64,000 bases of DNA, from the NCBI GenBank assembly GCA_039707465.1, contig CM077651.1, positions 24,169,019-24,233,018 on the forward strand, in the 5' to 3' direction. The notes below the pieces were generated by a model. The model was not told where the DNA came from. It ran no database searches and saw only the letters and a list, made by a program, of their open reading frames with translations. The DNA comes from Rhabdophis nuchalis (lineage: Eukaryota; Chordata; Lepidosauria; Squamata; Natricidae). Positions 34,028 through 44,948 of the stretch are shown piece after piece. A program made the translations under genes and the position numbers. Each line of letters opens with the position of its first letter. Positions within the stretch are counted from its first letter, which is position 1.

Positions 34028-34645
34028 GTGACACATAGAACAAGAAGCAATGGGTGGAAATTAATCAAGGAGAGAAGCAACTTAGAACTGAGGAGAAATT
34101 TCCTGACAGTTAGAACAATTAGTCAGTGGAACAGCTTGCCTCCAGAAGTTGTGAATGCCCCAACACTGGAAGTCTTTAAGAAGATGTTGGATAGCCATTT
34201 GTCTGAAATGGTATAGGGCCGTGATGGCGAACCTATGGCACGGATGCCACAGGTGGCACACGGAGGCATTTGTTAGGGCATGCGAGCCGTTGCCCTGTCA
34301 GCTCCAGCACGCATGTCCAGCTGACTTCGGCCTTCTTTTGAGACCATTTTTCACCCTCCAGAGGCTTTCCTGAAGGCTCTGGTGGGCTGAAGGCTCCTGA
34401 AGGCTCCGGAGGGCGAAAAATGACCCTATGAGCAAACCAGAGGGGGAAAGTGCATGCATGTGTGGCATGCCCATGCACAACCACTCCTGCACTCCCCCCA
34501 CTTTTGGCACGCGAGCCAAAAAAGGTTCACCATCACTGGTATAGGGTTTCTGTCTAGGCAGCGGGTTGGACTAGAAGACATCCAAGGTCCCTTCCATCTA
34601 TTCTATTCTATTCTATTTTATTCTATTCTATTCTATTCTATATAC
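34028..34645 (+). mobile_element. CR1 LINE 3' end, split by a MITE
   Basis: 34028-34218 encodes the CR1 C terminus ('ELRRNFLTVRTISQWNSLPP', 'EVVNAPTLEVFKKMLDSHLS'). After the MITE, 34547-34645 gives the 3' UTR 'gggttggactagaagacatc' and a pentamer-type (ATTCT)n tail. The interruption has an exact target duplication, so the CR1 copy is older than the MITE. Confidence 0.92.
34219..34538 (+). mobile_element. hAT-type MITE inserted in CR1
   Basis: 320 bp starting ccgtgatggcgaacctatgg and ending 'aaaaggttcaccatcactg'. It is bounded by identical 8-bp gtataggg at 34211-34218 and 34539-34546. GC-rich with 'gaaggctc/ggctcctgaaggctcc' internal repeats. No transposase frame. Confidence 0.95.
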
Positions 34646-34846
34646 AGATTCACTGTATATGCATAGAGTCATAGAATTTTAATATTTATTTATGAACAAA
34701 ATGTAGTAAACTCAAATTGAAGTTCTGGGTGAGGAAACATTAAAAAGTATGACACACGAAACCTAGGAAGCATTAAAAAGTAGGAAGATCCTTACCAGAA
34801 TATCGAGAGAAAAATGAAACGGGATAGGCATAAAAATTTGGTCATG

Positions 34847-35462
34847 ACCTTGAAGTGCACCCGAAGACTACAGTTAGTCCAGAACGCGGCCGCACGGATA
34901 ATTACGGGAGCGCCTAAACACTCCCATATAACACCTGTCCTACGCGAGCTCCATTGGCTTCCTGTGGTCTTTCGGGTGCGCTTCAAGGTCCTAACGACCA
35001 TCTTCAAAACACTCCATGGCTCGGGACCTAGCTATCTGCAAGACCGTCTCCTGCCCCATACATCCCTGGGACCGACACGCTCCCACAGAGAGGGCCTCCT
35101 CAGGGTGCCGTCGGTCGGGCTATGTCGACTGGCGGCGCCCAGGGGGAGGGCCTTCTCTGTGGCAGGGCCGGCCCTTTGGAACGACCTGCCCCCTGAAATC
35201 CGCACCATTCCTGACCTCCGCCTCTTCCGCAAATGTCTTAAGACTCACTTCTTTCAACTAGCCGGCCTTGCGTAACCCCAGCACCGCCAATTATAAACGA
35301 GGGTTTTAAAAACGGTTACAACACAGGCATCTAATATCTATGTATTTGTATTTTGTATTTATTGATTTAATTCTATGTTTGCCGCCCCGAGTCCCTTGTT
35401 GTGAGATGGGAGCGGGTTATAAATATGAAAAATAAATAAATAAATAAATAAATAAATAAAAT
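34847..35462 (+). mobile_element. L2/CR1-like LINE, 3' end
   Basis: The 153-codon frame at 34814-35275 is intact over the C-terminal region ('RRLQLVQNAAARIITGA', 'ALWNDLPPEIRTIPDLRLF', 'THFFQLAGLA'). It is followed by the 3' UTR with 'gccgccccgagtcccttg' and an (AAAT)n tail. 5'-truncated at the end of the catalytic domain. Confidence 0.9.
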
Positions 35463-36073
35463 ATTAAGATATAAAAAAAACCTTCTAAAATATGGGTTGA
35501 ATCCCTTATAGTATAGTATCTTGTCTATGAATGTTTTCAAATAACAAAAAAAAGAAGTCGTCTATCTCAATATGACAGAGATCAGTCACCACCTTTCCTG
35601 CTCCCTTTTTAAAGATAAGATTAAATTGCCTGCTATGGATCCCACGGCGAATGCATCTCAGACTTTAATTTCCAGAGGCTTTCTGGTAGACTAACACTAA
35701 CAAACTCCAACCACTCTCTCTCCTTTTTCAAAAAAGCAATTTGCAGTGCAGGCAGCTGAAACAGAGTTGTACAGTCTTTCTAAAATGTAGATATGGCAGA
35801 GAATTTATTCCATCATTAACTTTGAAAAAACTGGTGTTAGTAAAGCAGGAGCCGACCTTTTGCACACTAATCACGTATTCATTTAAAAGAATAAGTACAG
35901 ATACCTTCTTCCCAATTGATCTAGTGCATGAAATACTTTTTTGCTTTAAAAAAAACATAAATAAGAAAGCACACCTCCCCAGTTTTGGTCTGCTCACCCC
36001 AACTTTAAAAACAACAACACCCCACTGAATATAAAGAAATACATTTATAAGACAAAGCAGACTCTTCTAAACA
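35463..36073. other. No gene or recognised repeat
   Basis: Nothing supported; chance frames only. Confidence 0.5.
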
Positions 36074-36235
36074 ATTTTTATTTATTTATTTATTTATTTA
36101 TTTTATTTTATTACATTTATATCCCGCCCTTCTCCGCAAAGGACCCAGGGCGGCGCACAGGAAATTTAAAAAACATACAAAAATAGAACATAAATAATTT
36201 AAAATATATATTAAATTGTTTGGAAGAGTCTGCTT
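36074..36235 (-). mobile_element. L2/CR1-like LINE 3' UTR
   Basis: (TTTA)n start, then 'tatcccgcccttctccgc' and 'gacccagggcggcgcacagg': the reverse complement of the tail of the 51735-52590 copy. Confidence 0.85.
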
Positions 36236-36426
36236 GGTCTTAAAATAGTACTCAGTGTTGATTTTATGGTTTTAATACCAAAGCGGTTTTTCTTTTGTTT
36301 CCCAATGTTGCTTAATATCCAATCTAAAGAAGATTTCTGAACAAATTAAAAGTGTAGTTAGTGCTTTGTGACATGTTATAGAGTCCATAAAGATGTTGGC
36401 TGACTGCTTTCACCCAAAACGCCTTG

Positions 36427-36427
36427 C

Positions 36428-36502
<75 letters not shown>
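36427..36502. repeat. CT microsatellite
   Basis: About 38 CT units with one CG interruption at 36440. The run of arginine-glutamate codons on the minus strand is an artefact of this repeat. Confidence 0.97.
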
Positions 36503-36506
<4 letters not shown>

Positions 36507-36609
36507 CATTTTATATACTATATATTCCATTTTCACTGAATGTTATAAAAGTGATGAGAAAAGGTAAAAAGATAAACGTTTCCCCTGCCAGCCATTACTA
36601 ACTCTAGGG

Positions 36610-37048
36610 CAGTGATGGCTAACCTTTTTGTCGAGGCATGCCAAAAACCTGGGAAGAATGGGGGGGGGGGTCAAGTGTGCGCGTGCACACACCCAAAATA
36701 CAGGGTGCTCCCCTCTGTGCATGCGCATGTGTATGCATGCAGGCCTCACTGAAGCTCCAGACTTCTGGGACGTCTGGTGGGCCATTTTCTGGCATGCCCA
36801 GGCTTCATGGGAGCCTCTTGAAGCCTGGGGAAGGCAAAAAAAAAAGGCAGCCCAATGCGCAAACTGGAGGTCTGTTCCCAAACTTCTGGTTTGCGCCTTC
36901 AGGGAAGCCTCTGGAGGGCAAAAAAATGGCCGAAAATAAAGGCCGAAAATCACATGCACTGGAGCTGGCAAGGGCAATGCCTCATGTGCCCTCAGAAATG
37001 ACTCTGTGTGCCACCTGTGGCATGCATGCCATAGGTTGGCCATCACGG
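36610..37048 (+). mobile_element. hAT-type MITE, 439 bp
   Basis: Starts cagtgatggctaacctttttg and ends 'ataggttggccatcacgg'. The flanks ctctaggg and ctctagat share the first six bases of an 8-bp duplication. Contains a G10 run and alternating TGCGCATG sequence. Confidence 0.82.
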
Positions 37049-37065
37049 CTCTAGATCATGGTACT

Positions 37066-37347
37066 CATTTCTGATTCACAGACTGAAGAACCAGTGTTCG
37101 CCAAAGAAGCTTCTGTGGTCATGCGGCTGGCATGATTATATGCCAAAGGCGCATCGAATGCTGTAACTTTCCCACTAAAATAGTACCTATTTATCTACTT
37201 GCATTTACATGCTTTTGAACGGTTAGGTTGGCAGAATCTGGGGCAAGTAATGGAAGCTCCCTCCATTACTCACTATTTACGTCTCAAACAGCCAACCTTC
37301 TGGTTGACAAGCCCAGTGTCTTCATGGCTAGGCCACCGTGACCCCTG
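37066..37347 (-). mobile_element. Sauria-type SINE, old copy
   Basis: Reverse complement of the SINE: 'tggtcatgcggctggcatga', 'cccactaaaatagtaccta', 'tttgaacggttaggttggca', 'caaccttctggttgacaagc' and 'tggctaggccaccgtg'. The tail is lost. Confidence 0.78.
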
Positions 37348-37557
37348 TACAAGTGAGTGATTAAATAATAAATAATCTTGATAAGTTCTAAAAAGAACAG
37401 TCAGGATACAAAAAAATAAACAGGAAAATATATTATCTGAGATTCTCTGAGGTGGAAACATAGTTTACTCCTAAATTCATTAATTCAAGATTGAAAAAAC
37501 AAACAAACAAACCTGAATTTATGATTTAAGGTATTTTTCACACTTTTGTGCCTAAAT

Positions 37558-37771
37558 CAGTGGTAGTCAACCTGGTCCCTACCGCCCACCTAGTGGGCGT
37601 TCCAGCTCTCATGGTGGGCGGTGGGGTTTTTGGTCACTTTCCTTTTTTTAATTGAATTGACATCCCTACTTTATAAATCACCATTACTGTGGAACCGGTG
37701 GATGGTTAGAAAACTTTACTACTAACAGATACAAAAGTGGGCAGTAAATATAAAAAGGTTGACTACTACTG
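37558..37771. mobile_element. hAT-type MITE (CAGTGGTAGTCAACC)
   Basis: Starts cagtggtagtcaacctggt and ends 'aaaaaggttgactactactg'. Duplication gcctaaat (37550-37557) and gtctaaat (37772-37779), 7/8. Confidence 0.9.
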
Positions 37772-37889
37772 GTCTAAATGAATGATCCTATACTTTCTTT
37801 TGACATTTTTTTCTTTTTCATTATGCTATAATCTTTCACAAATAAATCCTACTTTTTTTAAACAAAAATATTTTTTATATTTATATTTT

Positions 37890-38345
37890 TAATAACAGAA
37901 TAACAGAGTTGAAGGGACTTTGGAGGTCTTCTAGTCCAACCTCCTGCTCAAGCAGGAAACTATATACCATTTCATACAAATGGTTGTCCAATCTCTTCTT
38001 TAAAATGTTTAGTCTTTGTGTATTTACAACTTCTGGAGACAAGTTGTTCCACTGATTAATTGTTCTGTCAGGAAATTTCTCCTTAGTTCTAGGTTGCTTC
38101 TCTCCTTGATTTGTTTCCACCCGTTGCTTCTTGCCTTGCCTTCAGCTGCTTAGGAGAATAGGTGACCTTCTTTTTTGTGGTAGCCCCTTAGATATTGGAA
38201 CACTGTTATCATGTCTCCCCTAATCCTTCTTTTCATCAAACTGGATATACCCAGTTCTTGCAACTGTTCTTCGTATGTTTTAGCCTTTAGTCTCCTAATC
38301 ATTTAGGTTGCTCTTCTCGGCACTCTTTCTAGAGTCCTTGATTAT
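37890..38345 (-). mobile_element. CR1 LINE 3' end
   Basis: About 455 bp, the longest CR1 piece in the window. The minus strand has the tail side 'cagagttgaagggac', the C-terminal coding block (NQWNNLSPEVVN at about 38050) and, further 5' in the element, the region complementary to 'catgtctcccctaatccttc'. Internal differences indicate age. Confidence 0.88.
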
Positions 38346-39068
38346 ATTGTGCTTTATGGACAAACAGGATCTTTTTGAAATAGATGTATAGAAGCCACAG
38401 ATCAATTTTTTTAATTCATAAAAAGAATTACAGTTGTAATTTTAAATCTGTTTCTTCCATTGGTTTTATTGTTGATTTATGATTTGGTATGTAGTTATTT
38501 TTTTTCCATGAGAGTTACTTCCTTCATTTGAACCTCTAAATACTGTTCCTTATTTACCTAGAAGGAAGATGAATTTAAGATAAAAAGAATCAGAAAAAAA
38601 AATAGCACAGAAAAATATTCTTCCGTGCCCGGCTTTCCCATCTTGTTGACCCATTTATTTTACACTAAGATGTAAAATATGATAGACTTGTCTGCAGTTA
38701 TTTGCACCTTCTTCTAACTGCTAATAGTCTCTTTTACTAAGCAAGTGCAAAATAGTGTTCTGTCCCACAAATTCATAGTTATTTATTTAGGGAAACACTC
38801 ACCTTCCTGTGGGCAAATTCAAAGAAGTCAAAAGAGAATCAACCATCTTAAGGGGAAAAAAATCATTGAAGACAAAGTGGAGGATAATTACAGGTAATGA
38901 TAACTATATAGTATGGTCTAAATAAACAGTCTAAAAAGCCTTTCTTAAAGTATCAACTTTCCAATGTGTGAACTTCATCTCCCAGAATTTCTCAGAATTG
39001 ACACTTGCTAAGAATTCCGGGAGCTGACACAAAATTGAAACACAATTGTGTTAGGAAAGTATATACTA
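38346..39068. other. No gene; one possible small fold-back element
   Basis: 38950-39062 contains 'aacttcatctcccagaattt' facing 'aattccgggagctgaca', like a worn member of the CAGGGGTCTCC MITE group. Otherwise nothing is recognised. Confidence 0.4.
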
Positions 39069-39283
39069 CTGTGATGGTGAACTTATGGCATGCATGTCAG
39101 AGAGATGGTTCATTGCTCTTTTGTCACTAATTGCTCTTCCGGGCTCTGGCATGCACACGCGCACGCTGAAAATCGGAAGCTCAGCATGCGTGCGCTAGGA
39201 AACTGTTCTTCTGATTTCCATCTCAACCACATGTGCATGCTCTCATTTTGGCACTCAGTGCCAAAAAGTTTCACCAACACTTG
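39069..39283 (+). mobile_element. hAT-type MITE, short
   Basis: 'ctgtgatggtgaacttatgg' at one end and 'ccaaaaagtttcaccaacactt' at the other are worn CAGTGATGGCGAACC termini. Confidence 0.72.
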
Positions 39284-39441
39284 TATATAGTCTAATGGTG
39301 TGATGAACTAAGAGGAAAAGATAGTACAGAAAACTATAAATAGTAAACATTTTATAACAATGAAGAAAGGGGAGCTAAGAAATATGGAAGAAAATTAAGA
39401 AGTCATCTACTGATGGAAAATTGGCTAGGTATATAAGATAT

Positions 39442-39690
39442 AGCAATAGCACTTAGACTTACTTATATACCACTTTACAATGCTTTACAGCCATCTCTAA
39501 GCAGTTTACAGAGTCAGCATTTTGCGCCCCAACAATTTTGGGTCCCCATTTTACCCACCTCAGAAGGATGGAAGGCTGAGTCAATCTTGAGCCTGGTGAG
39601 ATTTGAACTGCCAAATTGCAGCCAGCCAGCAGTCAGTAGAAGTAGCCTGCAGTACTGCACTCTCACCACTGGGGCCAACATGGCTCATTT
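39442..39690 (-). mobile_element. tRNA-derived SINE, near full length
   Basis: Reverse complement reads from a tRNA-like head ('ggccccagtggtgagagtg', B-box-like 'ggcagttcaaatctcacc') through 'agccttccatccttctgag' to 'gtggtatataagtaagtcta'. The same SINE as at 10130 and 54238. Confidence 0.8.
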
Positions 39691-39858
39691 ACATATATAA
39701 TACAGTTGGATAATGCAGTTCTGAAAAGATACTACAAAACATCTGGGAGGATGAAATGTAATCCTTGTCTACAATCTTTTAAAGGAGTGCATATTTTCCC
39801 AGGATCACATGATGCATATAGCCATTCATTTCTATAAAAAGATAAGAGTTGCTTTAAA

Positions 39859-40040
39859 GTAGTGGTCCCTAACCTTTATGGCTGGGTCACCTGACAGTGG
39901 GGGAGAGGAGGAGAGGGGACTTGGTCCACCACTCACACAAGTTGAGCTGCACCCATGTAATGGCTAGCTGCTCGCATGACCCAGTTCTGAACAGGCCATG
40001 GCCAGGCAGTGGTCCATGGCCCTCGGGGGGGGGGGGGGCT
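39859..40040. mobile_element. hAT-type MITE (AGTGGTCCCTAACC)
   Basis: Starts 'gtagtggtccctaaccttta'. The right terminus has collapsed into a G14 run after 'ggtccatggccctc'. Flanks gctttaaa (39851-39858) and gctttaca (40041-40048) are a 7/8 target duplication. Confidence 0.75.
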
Positions 40041-40099
40041 GCTTTACAGAATAAGAAGTGGTTGCTTTGAGCACTGCCTGATAGTGCTCTATGAACAAT

Positions 40100-40102
<3 letters not shown>

Positions 40103-40155
<53 letters not shown>
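40103..40155. repeat. GACA microsatellite
   Basis: About 13 uninterrupted AGAC units. Confidence 0.97.
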
Positions 40156-40689
40156 TTGAAGAGACAAGAAAGAGGCAGGTGTTGAGCCAAGATTACATTA
40201 CTTTTATTAGATATTCATTTCCAAATTGTGAACTATCCAAACAGCTTACGTTTCACTGATGTGCACAGCAGGGAGCCTCAGTTGAAAGATCTTGGAATTC
40301 TAAATTTTAAGCTTAAGAATAATAATCAGAATAGCTATTTGGGCATAACAAAGTAACACCTGGCTAGTGTTATATTCACGTGCTACAGTTATTTGTGTCC
40401 ATGATGATGGTTACTGATATAATGTGGGTGATTAAAAGAACTTACTTACTTTTTAAATCAGTGTTCTGTTTTTTAAATTAGAACACATAGGATCTGTGTA
40501 AAATTATTTGCATGTAGCCCATTCAAATTCCAAGTCAGCTGTGTCAGATCAGCTTATCAAATTGAGTATGCGGAGTCTTTGATGCTTTCTGAGCTTGCTT
40601 GTTTTCTTTCAGATGTTTCATTACCCAAATAGGTAACTTCAGCTGTAGATATCCAGTACCCAGGAGTTTAACATCTTTTTTCTTGGACG

Positions 40690-41330
40690 GAGTTGCAGTA
40701 CCTCAGACATTTCTGGTTTTTAACTTGGGAATCTTCTTGGACTCACAGGTCCTGCTCGAACAGCAGGTGGCAGCTATGGCTAGCTGGGCTTTTGCCCAAT
40801 TGCTGTGTGCCAATTGTGCCCTTGACTTGGTCACTCACGTCCTAGTAGTTGGATTATTGCAATGTGCTCTACATGGGGATACCCTTGAAAAATGTCCAAA
40901 GCTTCAGCTGATGCAGAATATGAACATGCAAGCCATACTAGAAGGGCACATGTAACAAACTTCCTCTACGAAAACTACACTGGGTATCAGTTTGCTTCTT
41001 GATCCAATTCAAGGTGTTGGTCACCTTCTATAAAGCCGTGTATGTCTTCCCCCATCACATCACCCACCTCACACGTTCAGGCAAGGAAGTTATGCTACAG
41101 GCCACAACAGTCAAGGAATGTTATGTGCTAGAGTCTAGCAATAGAGCCTTCAATGCTGCTGTCCCCACATTATGGAATATCCTGCCCCCAAAGATGAGAA
41201 ACTCCACCCTCTCTTGGCTTTCCATGAGGGGGTCAAACTTGCCTCTGCAGCCAGGGCACAGAGGACCATGCAACTGTGGGGCTGACTAGCCCCAAGAGAG
41301 TTCGTCTGCCTGTAATAACCAATGTTAATG
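40690..41330 (+). pseudogene. Old L2/CR1-like LINE fragment
   Basis: With frame breaks: 'LGIFLDSQVLLEQQVAAMAS', 'LVTHVLVVGLLQCALHGDTL', 'KLQLMQN', then 'FKVLVTFYKAVYVFPHHITH' and 'NRAFNAAVPTLWNILPPKMR'. This is the same domain order as the copy at 51735 but from a more diverged subfamily with no matching 3' tail. Confidence 0.75.
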
Positions 41331-41364
41331 GGCCATCTTGGGATTTTTACCCTTTTGAACTTTA

Positions 41365-41366
<2 letters not shown>

Positions 41367-41405
<39 letters not shown>
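41367..41405. repeat. GT microsatellite
   Basis: About 19 GT units. Confidence 0.96.
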
Positions 41406-41406
<1 letters not shown>

Positions 41407-41451
41407 ATGTGTATGCATACAATGAAATCCTAACTTAATTTTAATTTTGAT

Positions 41452-41820
41452 TGTTAGGAGTAGACTCCTATAGTTGGGTAGACAATATATAGTACCATAA
41501 TGATATATGGTCATTGTAACTTTAAGGATGTTGGAATGTTAGAGTACAATTAGTAAGTGCAATTATCTCTAACTATAAGAGCAGAGCGCATCTCTCTCTC
41601 TCTGCTGGACTTGCTGTTTGATAACTGAAGAAGAAGATGGAACATTATGTTTGCTGGCTGTAAGCAATATTTGATATTTGTTGAGACTTTGTTTTTGACT
41701 CATTTCACATCACTGCTTATTGAGCAGTAGTTTAGTTTAGTAGTTTTTACAACTTCAGTAAAAGCTATTTTTACTTAAACAGTGTCTGGTATACTAATGT
41801 ATACTTATGTTCCCACAGGC
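41452..41820 (+). mobile_element. Candidate solo LTR
   Basis: Starts 'tgttaggagtagactcc' and ends near 'ttcccaca'. In the middle it has 'ctataagagcagagcgc', like a TATA box just before an R region, and then a T-rich 3' half. The order fits an LTR, but no target duplication was found and no internal viral sequence is present. Confidence 0.35.
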
Positions 41821-41834
41821 AATCCAAGTCTATC

Positions 41835-42117
41835 CAGGGGTGGGATCCTACCGGTTTAACAACCGGTTCACTGAGCACGCGCATGCACAATTTACAGAGA
41901 AATCACCTACTACATTACTGCTGGGGAGGAAAACTGCTGAGGCGCAGCAATCCACTCTACTGTGCCTGTCAGCTGGGCTTCAGAAAAGGAAATATAGATG
42001 AGTATAGCGCAGGGGTGGGTGGGCAGGCCCAGTCAGAGCGAACCGGTTTGCTCCCAGCTGATAGTCGGAGCTACTGGTTTGCCTGAACCTGTCCGAACCG
42101 GCAGAATCCCACCCCTG
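41835..42117 (+). mobile_element. hAT-type MITE (CAGGGGTGGGATCC)
   Basis: 283 bp, starting caggggtgggatcctaccgg and ending 'ccggcagaatcccacccctg'. Target duplication agtctatc (41827-41834) and agtctatt (42118-42125), 7/8. A worn relative is at 56840-57136. Confidence 0.93.
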
Positions 42118-42125
42118 AGTCTATT

Positions 42126-43124
42126 CCACCTTGAATTCCGACTCTTATCTAGCACCAATTTAGTGTTGACTCTTAGTTGACAAGATTCTTGTGTATAGGC
42201 AAGAGCAATAAATCAGCTTAACTGAAACTTAATATGTGATCCTGATTTTTCATGCCTGATAATACAATAATAAAGCTATGATATTGGACTAATATGTCCA
42301 AAGAGAAAGTAATTATCAGAATGGACTGAAGATAAGAGTTCTAGATATGAACAGTTTTCAGATATCATCTCAGCTTATTTGTATATTGAAGTTTTCCTTT
42401 TAAAATTAACTTTTCTATAATGAAATAGAAATTAATTATTAAATTTTCATTAGATGTATTTGCTAGGGGAATGTTATTGCATCTGTTTTAAACTGTCTGA
42501 ATTTGGATAGATAACTGTATGTAACCATATGAGAGCTTGCTAAAGATATGCATATATTTTATGACTGATTTATGTCCACCCCAACCCAGTTATGTATCAT
42601 TAGTTTCTAGGTTATTATCCATGAGGAAGAGGGCATTTCAGTGTGAACAAAATACTATAGGATTCATGTACATTGTGTAATATTTTGAAGCATATCTACA
42701 ATGCATATTCACATATTCACATCCTGGGGAAAAACTGATCAGATTTAGAATCAGTTTGCATAAAAGAAAATTATTATTGATCTGGTTGCTTTATTTGTTA
42801 TATTTATCCAGCATGACTGAAGGGTTCAATAGTTTTTGTACTGTATTCAATTTTTACAATGCACTATCAATATGTGATGAAACAAATGGATTTGTTTTAT
42901 CAGCCTGATTGTCAATGCTGATTTGAGCTGAGAAGTTATGACTGGTACAAGTTTACCCAGAAAGTTTCCATGTGTAAGACAGGACTAGAACATCGGTCTC
43001 CCCATTCCACGTTATTCACCTTAATTAATATACTACACTGGCTCTTGTTTGTATAAATGAAGAATATGCTATAGAATATACCCCATTTCTGTGTGAACAT
43101 GTAGCAGATGTATTGTATATTCAT
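42126..43124. other. No gene or recognised repeat
   Basis: AT-rich intronic DNA. Confidence 0.5.
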
Positions 43125-43135
43125 ACAGCATTTTA

Positions 43136-43476
43136 GGGACGCGATGACTCAGTGGCTAAGATGCTGAGCTTGTCGATCAGAAGGTCGGCAGTTCAGCGGT
43201 TCGAATCCCTAGTGCCACTCCCATTACTTGTCCCAGCTTCTGCCAACCTAGCAGTTCAAAAGCATGTAAAAATGAAAGTAGAAAAATAGGGACCACATTT
43301 GGTGGGAAGGTAACAGTGTTCTGTGCACCTTTGGCATTTAGTCATGCTGGCCACATAACCACGGAGACATCTTCGGACAGCGCTGGCCCTTCGGCTTTGA
43401 AACAGAGATGAGCACCATCCCCTAGAGTCAGGAACAACTAGCACATATGTGCGAGGGGAACCTTTACCTTTACCTT
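43136..43476 (+). mobile_element. Sauria-type SINE, full length
   Basis: Head 'gggacgcgatgactcagtgg', B box 'cggttcgaatccc', then 'cttgtcccagcttctgccaa', 'atagggaccacatttggtgg', 'catcttcggacagcgctgg', and the BovB-like tail 'aacctttacctttacctt'. An 11-bp target duplication acagcatttta (43125-43135) and acagtatttta (43477-43487) matches at 10/11. SINE mobilisation by BovB LINE enzymes is known for this family; no BovB body lies in the window. Confidence 0.95.
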
Positions 43477-43488
43477 ACAGTATTTTAC

Positions 43489-44609
43489 CTTATTCACATT
43501 CGTATCAGTTAGTAAAAAGCAACAAGAGCATTTGCTGAATAAGGCTCTACAGCTGCCACTTTCCCCTGTAGATCTAGAATTCAACCACAACAAAATAGCA
43601 TGTCCTTTAAGCCCCGAAGAATGACAACATCCCTAGGTTCAGAGTTAAAGAGCAGAAAAGTGTTAAGTGTTCAAGAAGGAACTTCATAAGATTAATGGTC
43701 TACCAAGGAGTCCAGACTATTTTCCAAATAGCCACACATGCTGTTTCAGATGATTTGCATCAATTAGACTTGGGTCAGGTACTCAAATGAATCCTACAAC
43801 AATCTTGTATTATACCCTAACCCTTAATCTGAACTTGAACTTTCATGGATAATTGATCTTGTTTTTTCCTGACCATATCTTCTGCTCAACTGTTGGAATT
43901 CCATAGTTGCATTTTGCTACTTTATATTTAACTTGTGTTTTCTTGCTGAACCTGATGACATTATTTTAGTTAATTCAACTTGGGTTGAATTGGGTTGGGT
44001 CAGGTTGGGTGAGTTGTATGAGTTGTGGTAGTTTAGGAATCAGTGTAAGCCTGTATAACCCCAAAAGGAATATCCTAGATTGCTCTGGTGGGAGAGAGAT
44101 GGCAGATGGCATGTAGCCTTCTGGTAACTGGTTGTTTGCAAGAGCCTTTGATGAAGAGTTGGAATAGTCTGTATTAACCAGCCAAAGGTTAAAAGAATTT
44201 TAATAGTTGCCTTAAGAGTTTGAGGTAAGATTAATTTCAATGAAGTTTTTTTCATATTTATTCGATGTGTCAGAAATCGTTTAAAAGCAGTTGACTGTCA
44301 ACTTCATTAAGGAATGGAGGGAGCACTTATTCAAATGTATAAGTGGGGCTTACCCCACAATTGAATATTTGGTTTAATATTCTTAAATTTATTAATATGT
44401 TTTGCAGTTTAATATTACTATGGTTACTTTGAATGATATATTCAGGATTTGGAATGTATCATCATATGAAGAATGATAATCCTGGTTCATAGAAAAATAG
44501 ATCATTTTAATGGTTGTTGTGATGAAAACAGGAGGAAGGAGTATATTTGCCACTGAGTTATTTACAAAAATAATAAAGACAAGATATCTATCTATCCATC
44601 CATCCATCC
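43489..44609. other. No gene or recognised repeat
   Basis: Unremarkable AT-rich sequence; 43970-44030 has a repetitive 'gggttg/ggttgggt' patch. Confidence 0.5.
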
Positions 44610-44857
44610 TGTTTTCCCAAAAATAAGACCTTTCCAGACAATAAGCCCAATCAGACTTTTGAGCACATGTGCTAAAATAAGCCCTCCCCTGAAAATAAGC
44701 CCTCCCCAAAAATATTGCAACACAGCAGCAGCCATGAGGTGGCCACGCTTGCTGCTTCCTGCACCTCAAAAATAATAAGACCTCCCTGAAAATAAGGCCA
44801 AGTGCTTATTTTGGAGGTCAAAAGAAAATAATAATGTCTTATTTTCAGGGAAACACT
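44610..44857. mobile_element. GAAAATAAGACC-type MITE
   Basis: Starts 'tgttttcccaaaaataagac' and ends 'gtcttattttcagggaaaca', a terminal inverse pair, with internal 'cctgaaaataagccctcccc' repeats. It inserted in or seeded a tetranucleotide repeat, since TATC/CATC precedes and CTAC follows. Confidence 0.8.
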
Positions 44858-44948
44858 CTACCTACCTACCTACCTACCTACCTACCTACCTACCTACCTA
44901 CCTACCTACCTACCTACATACATACATACATACATACATACATACCTA
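44858..44948. repeat. CTAC/CATA microsatellite
   Basis: About 15 CTAC units change to CATA units. Confidence 0.96.

Noticed and set aside
36324..36536. Minus-strand protein with an RERERE run
   Set aside because: Pure CT/GA microsatellite.
43136..43476. Functional tRNA gene at the SINE head
   Set aside because: Only A/B-box-like words remain; the SINE body, tail and target duplication show it is a retroposon.
44858..44948. CRISPR-like or minisatellite array
   Set aside because: Units are 4 bp without spacers: a simple microsatellite in eukaryotic DNA.
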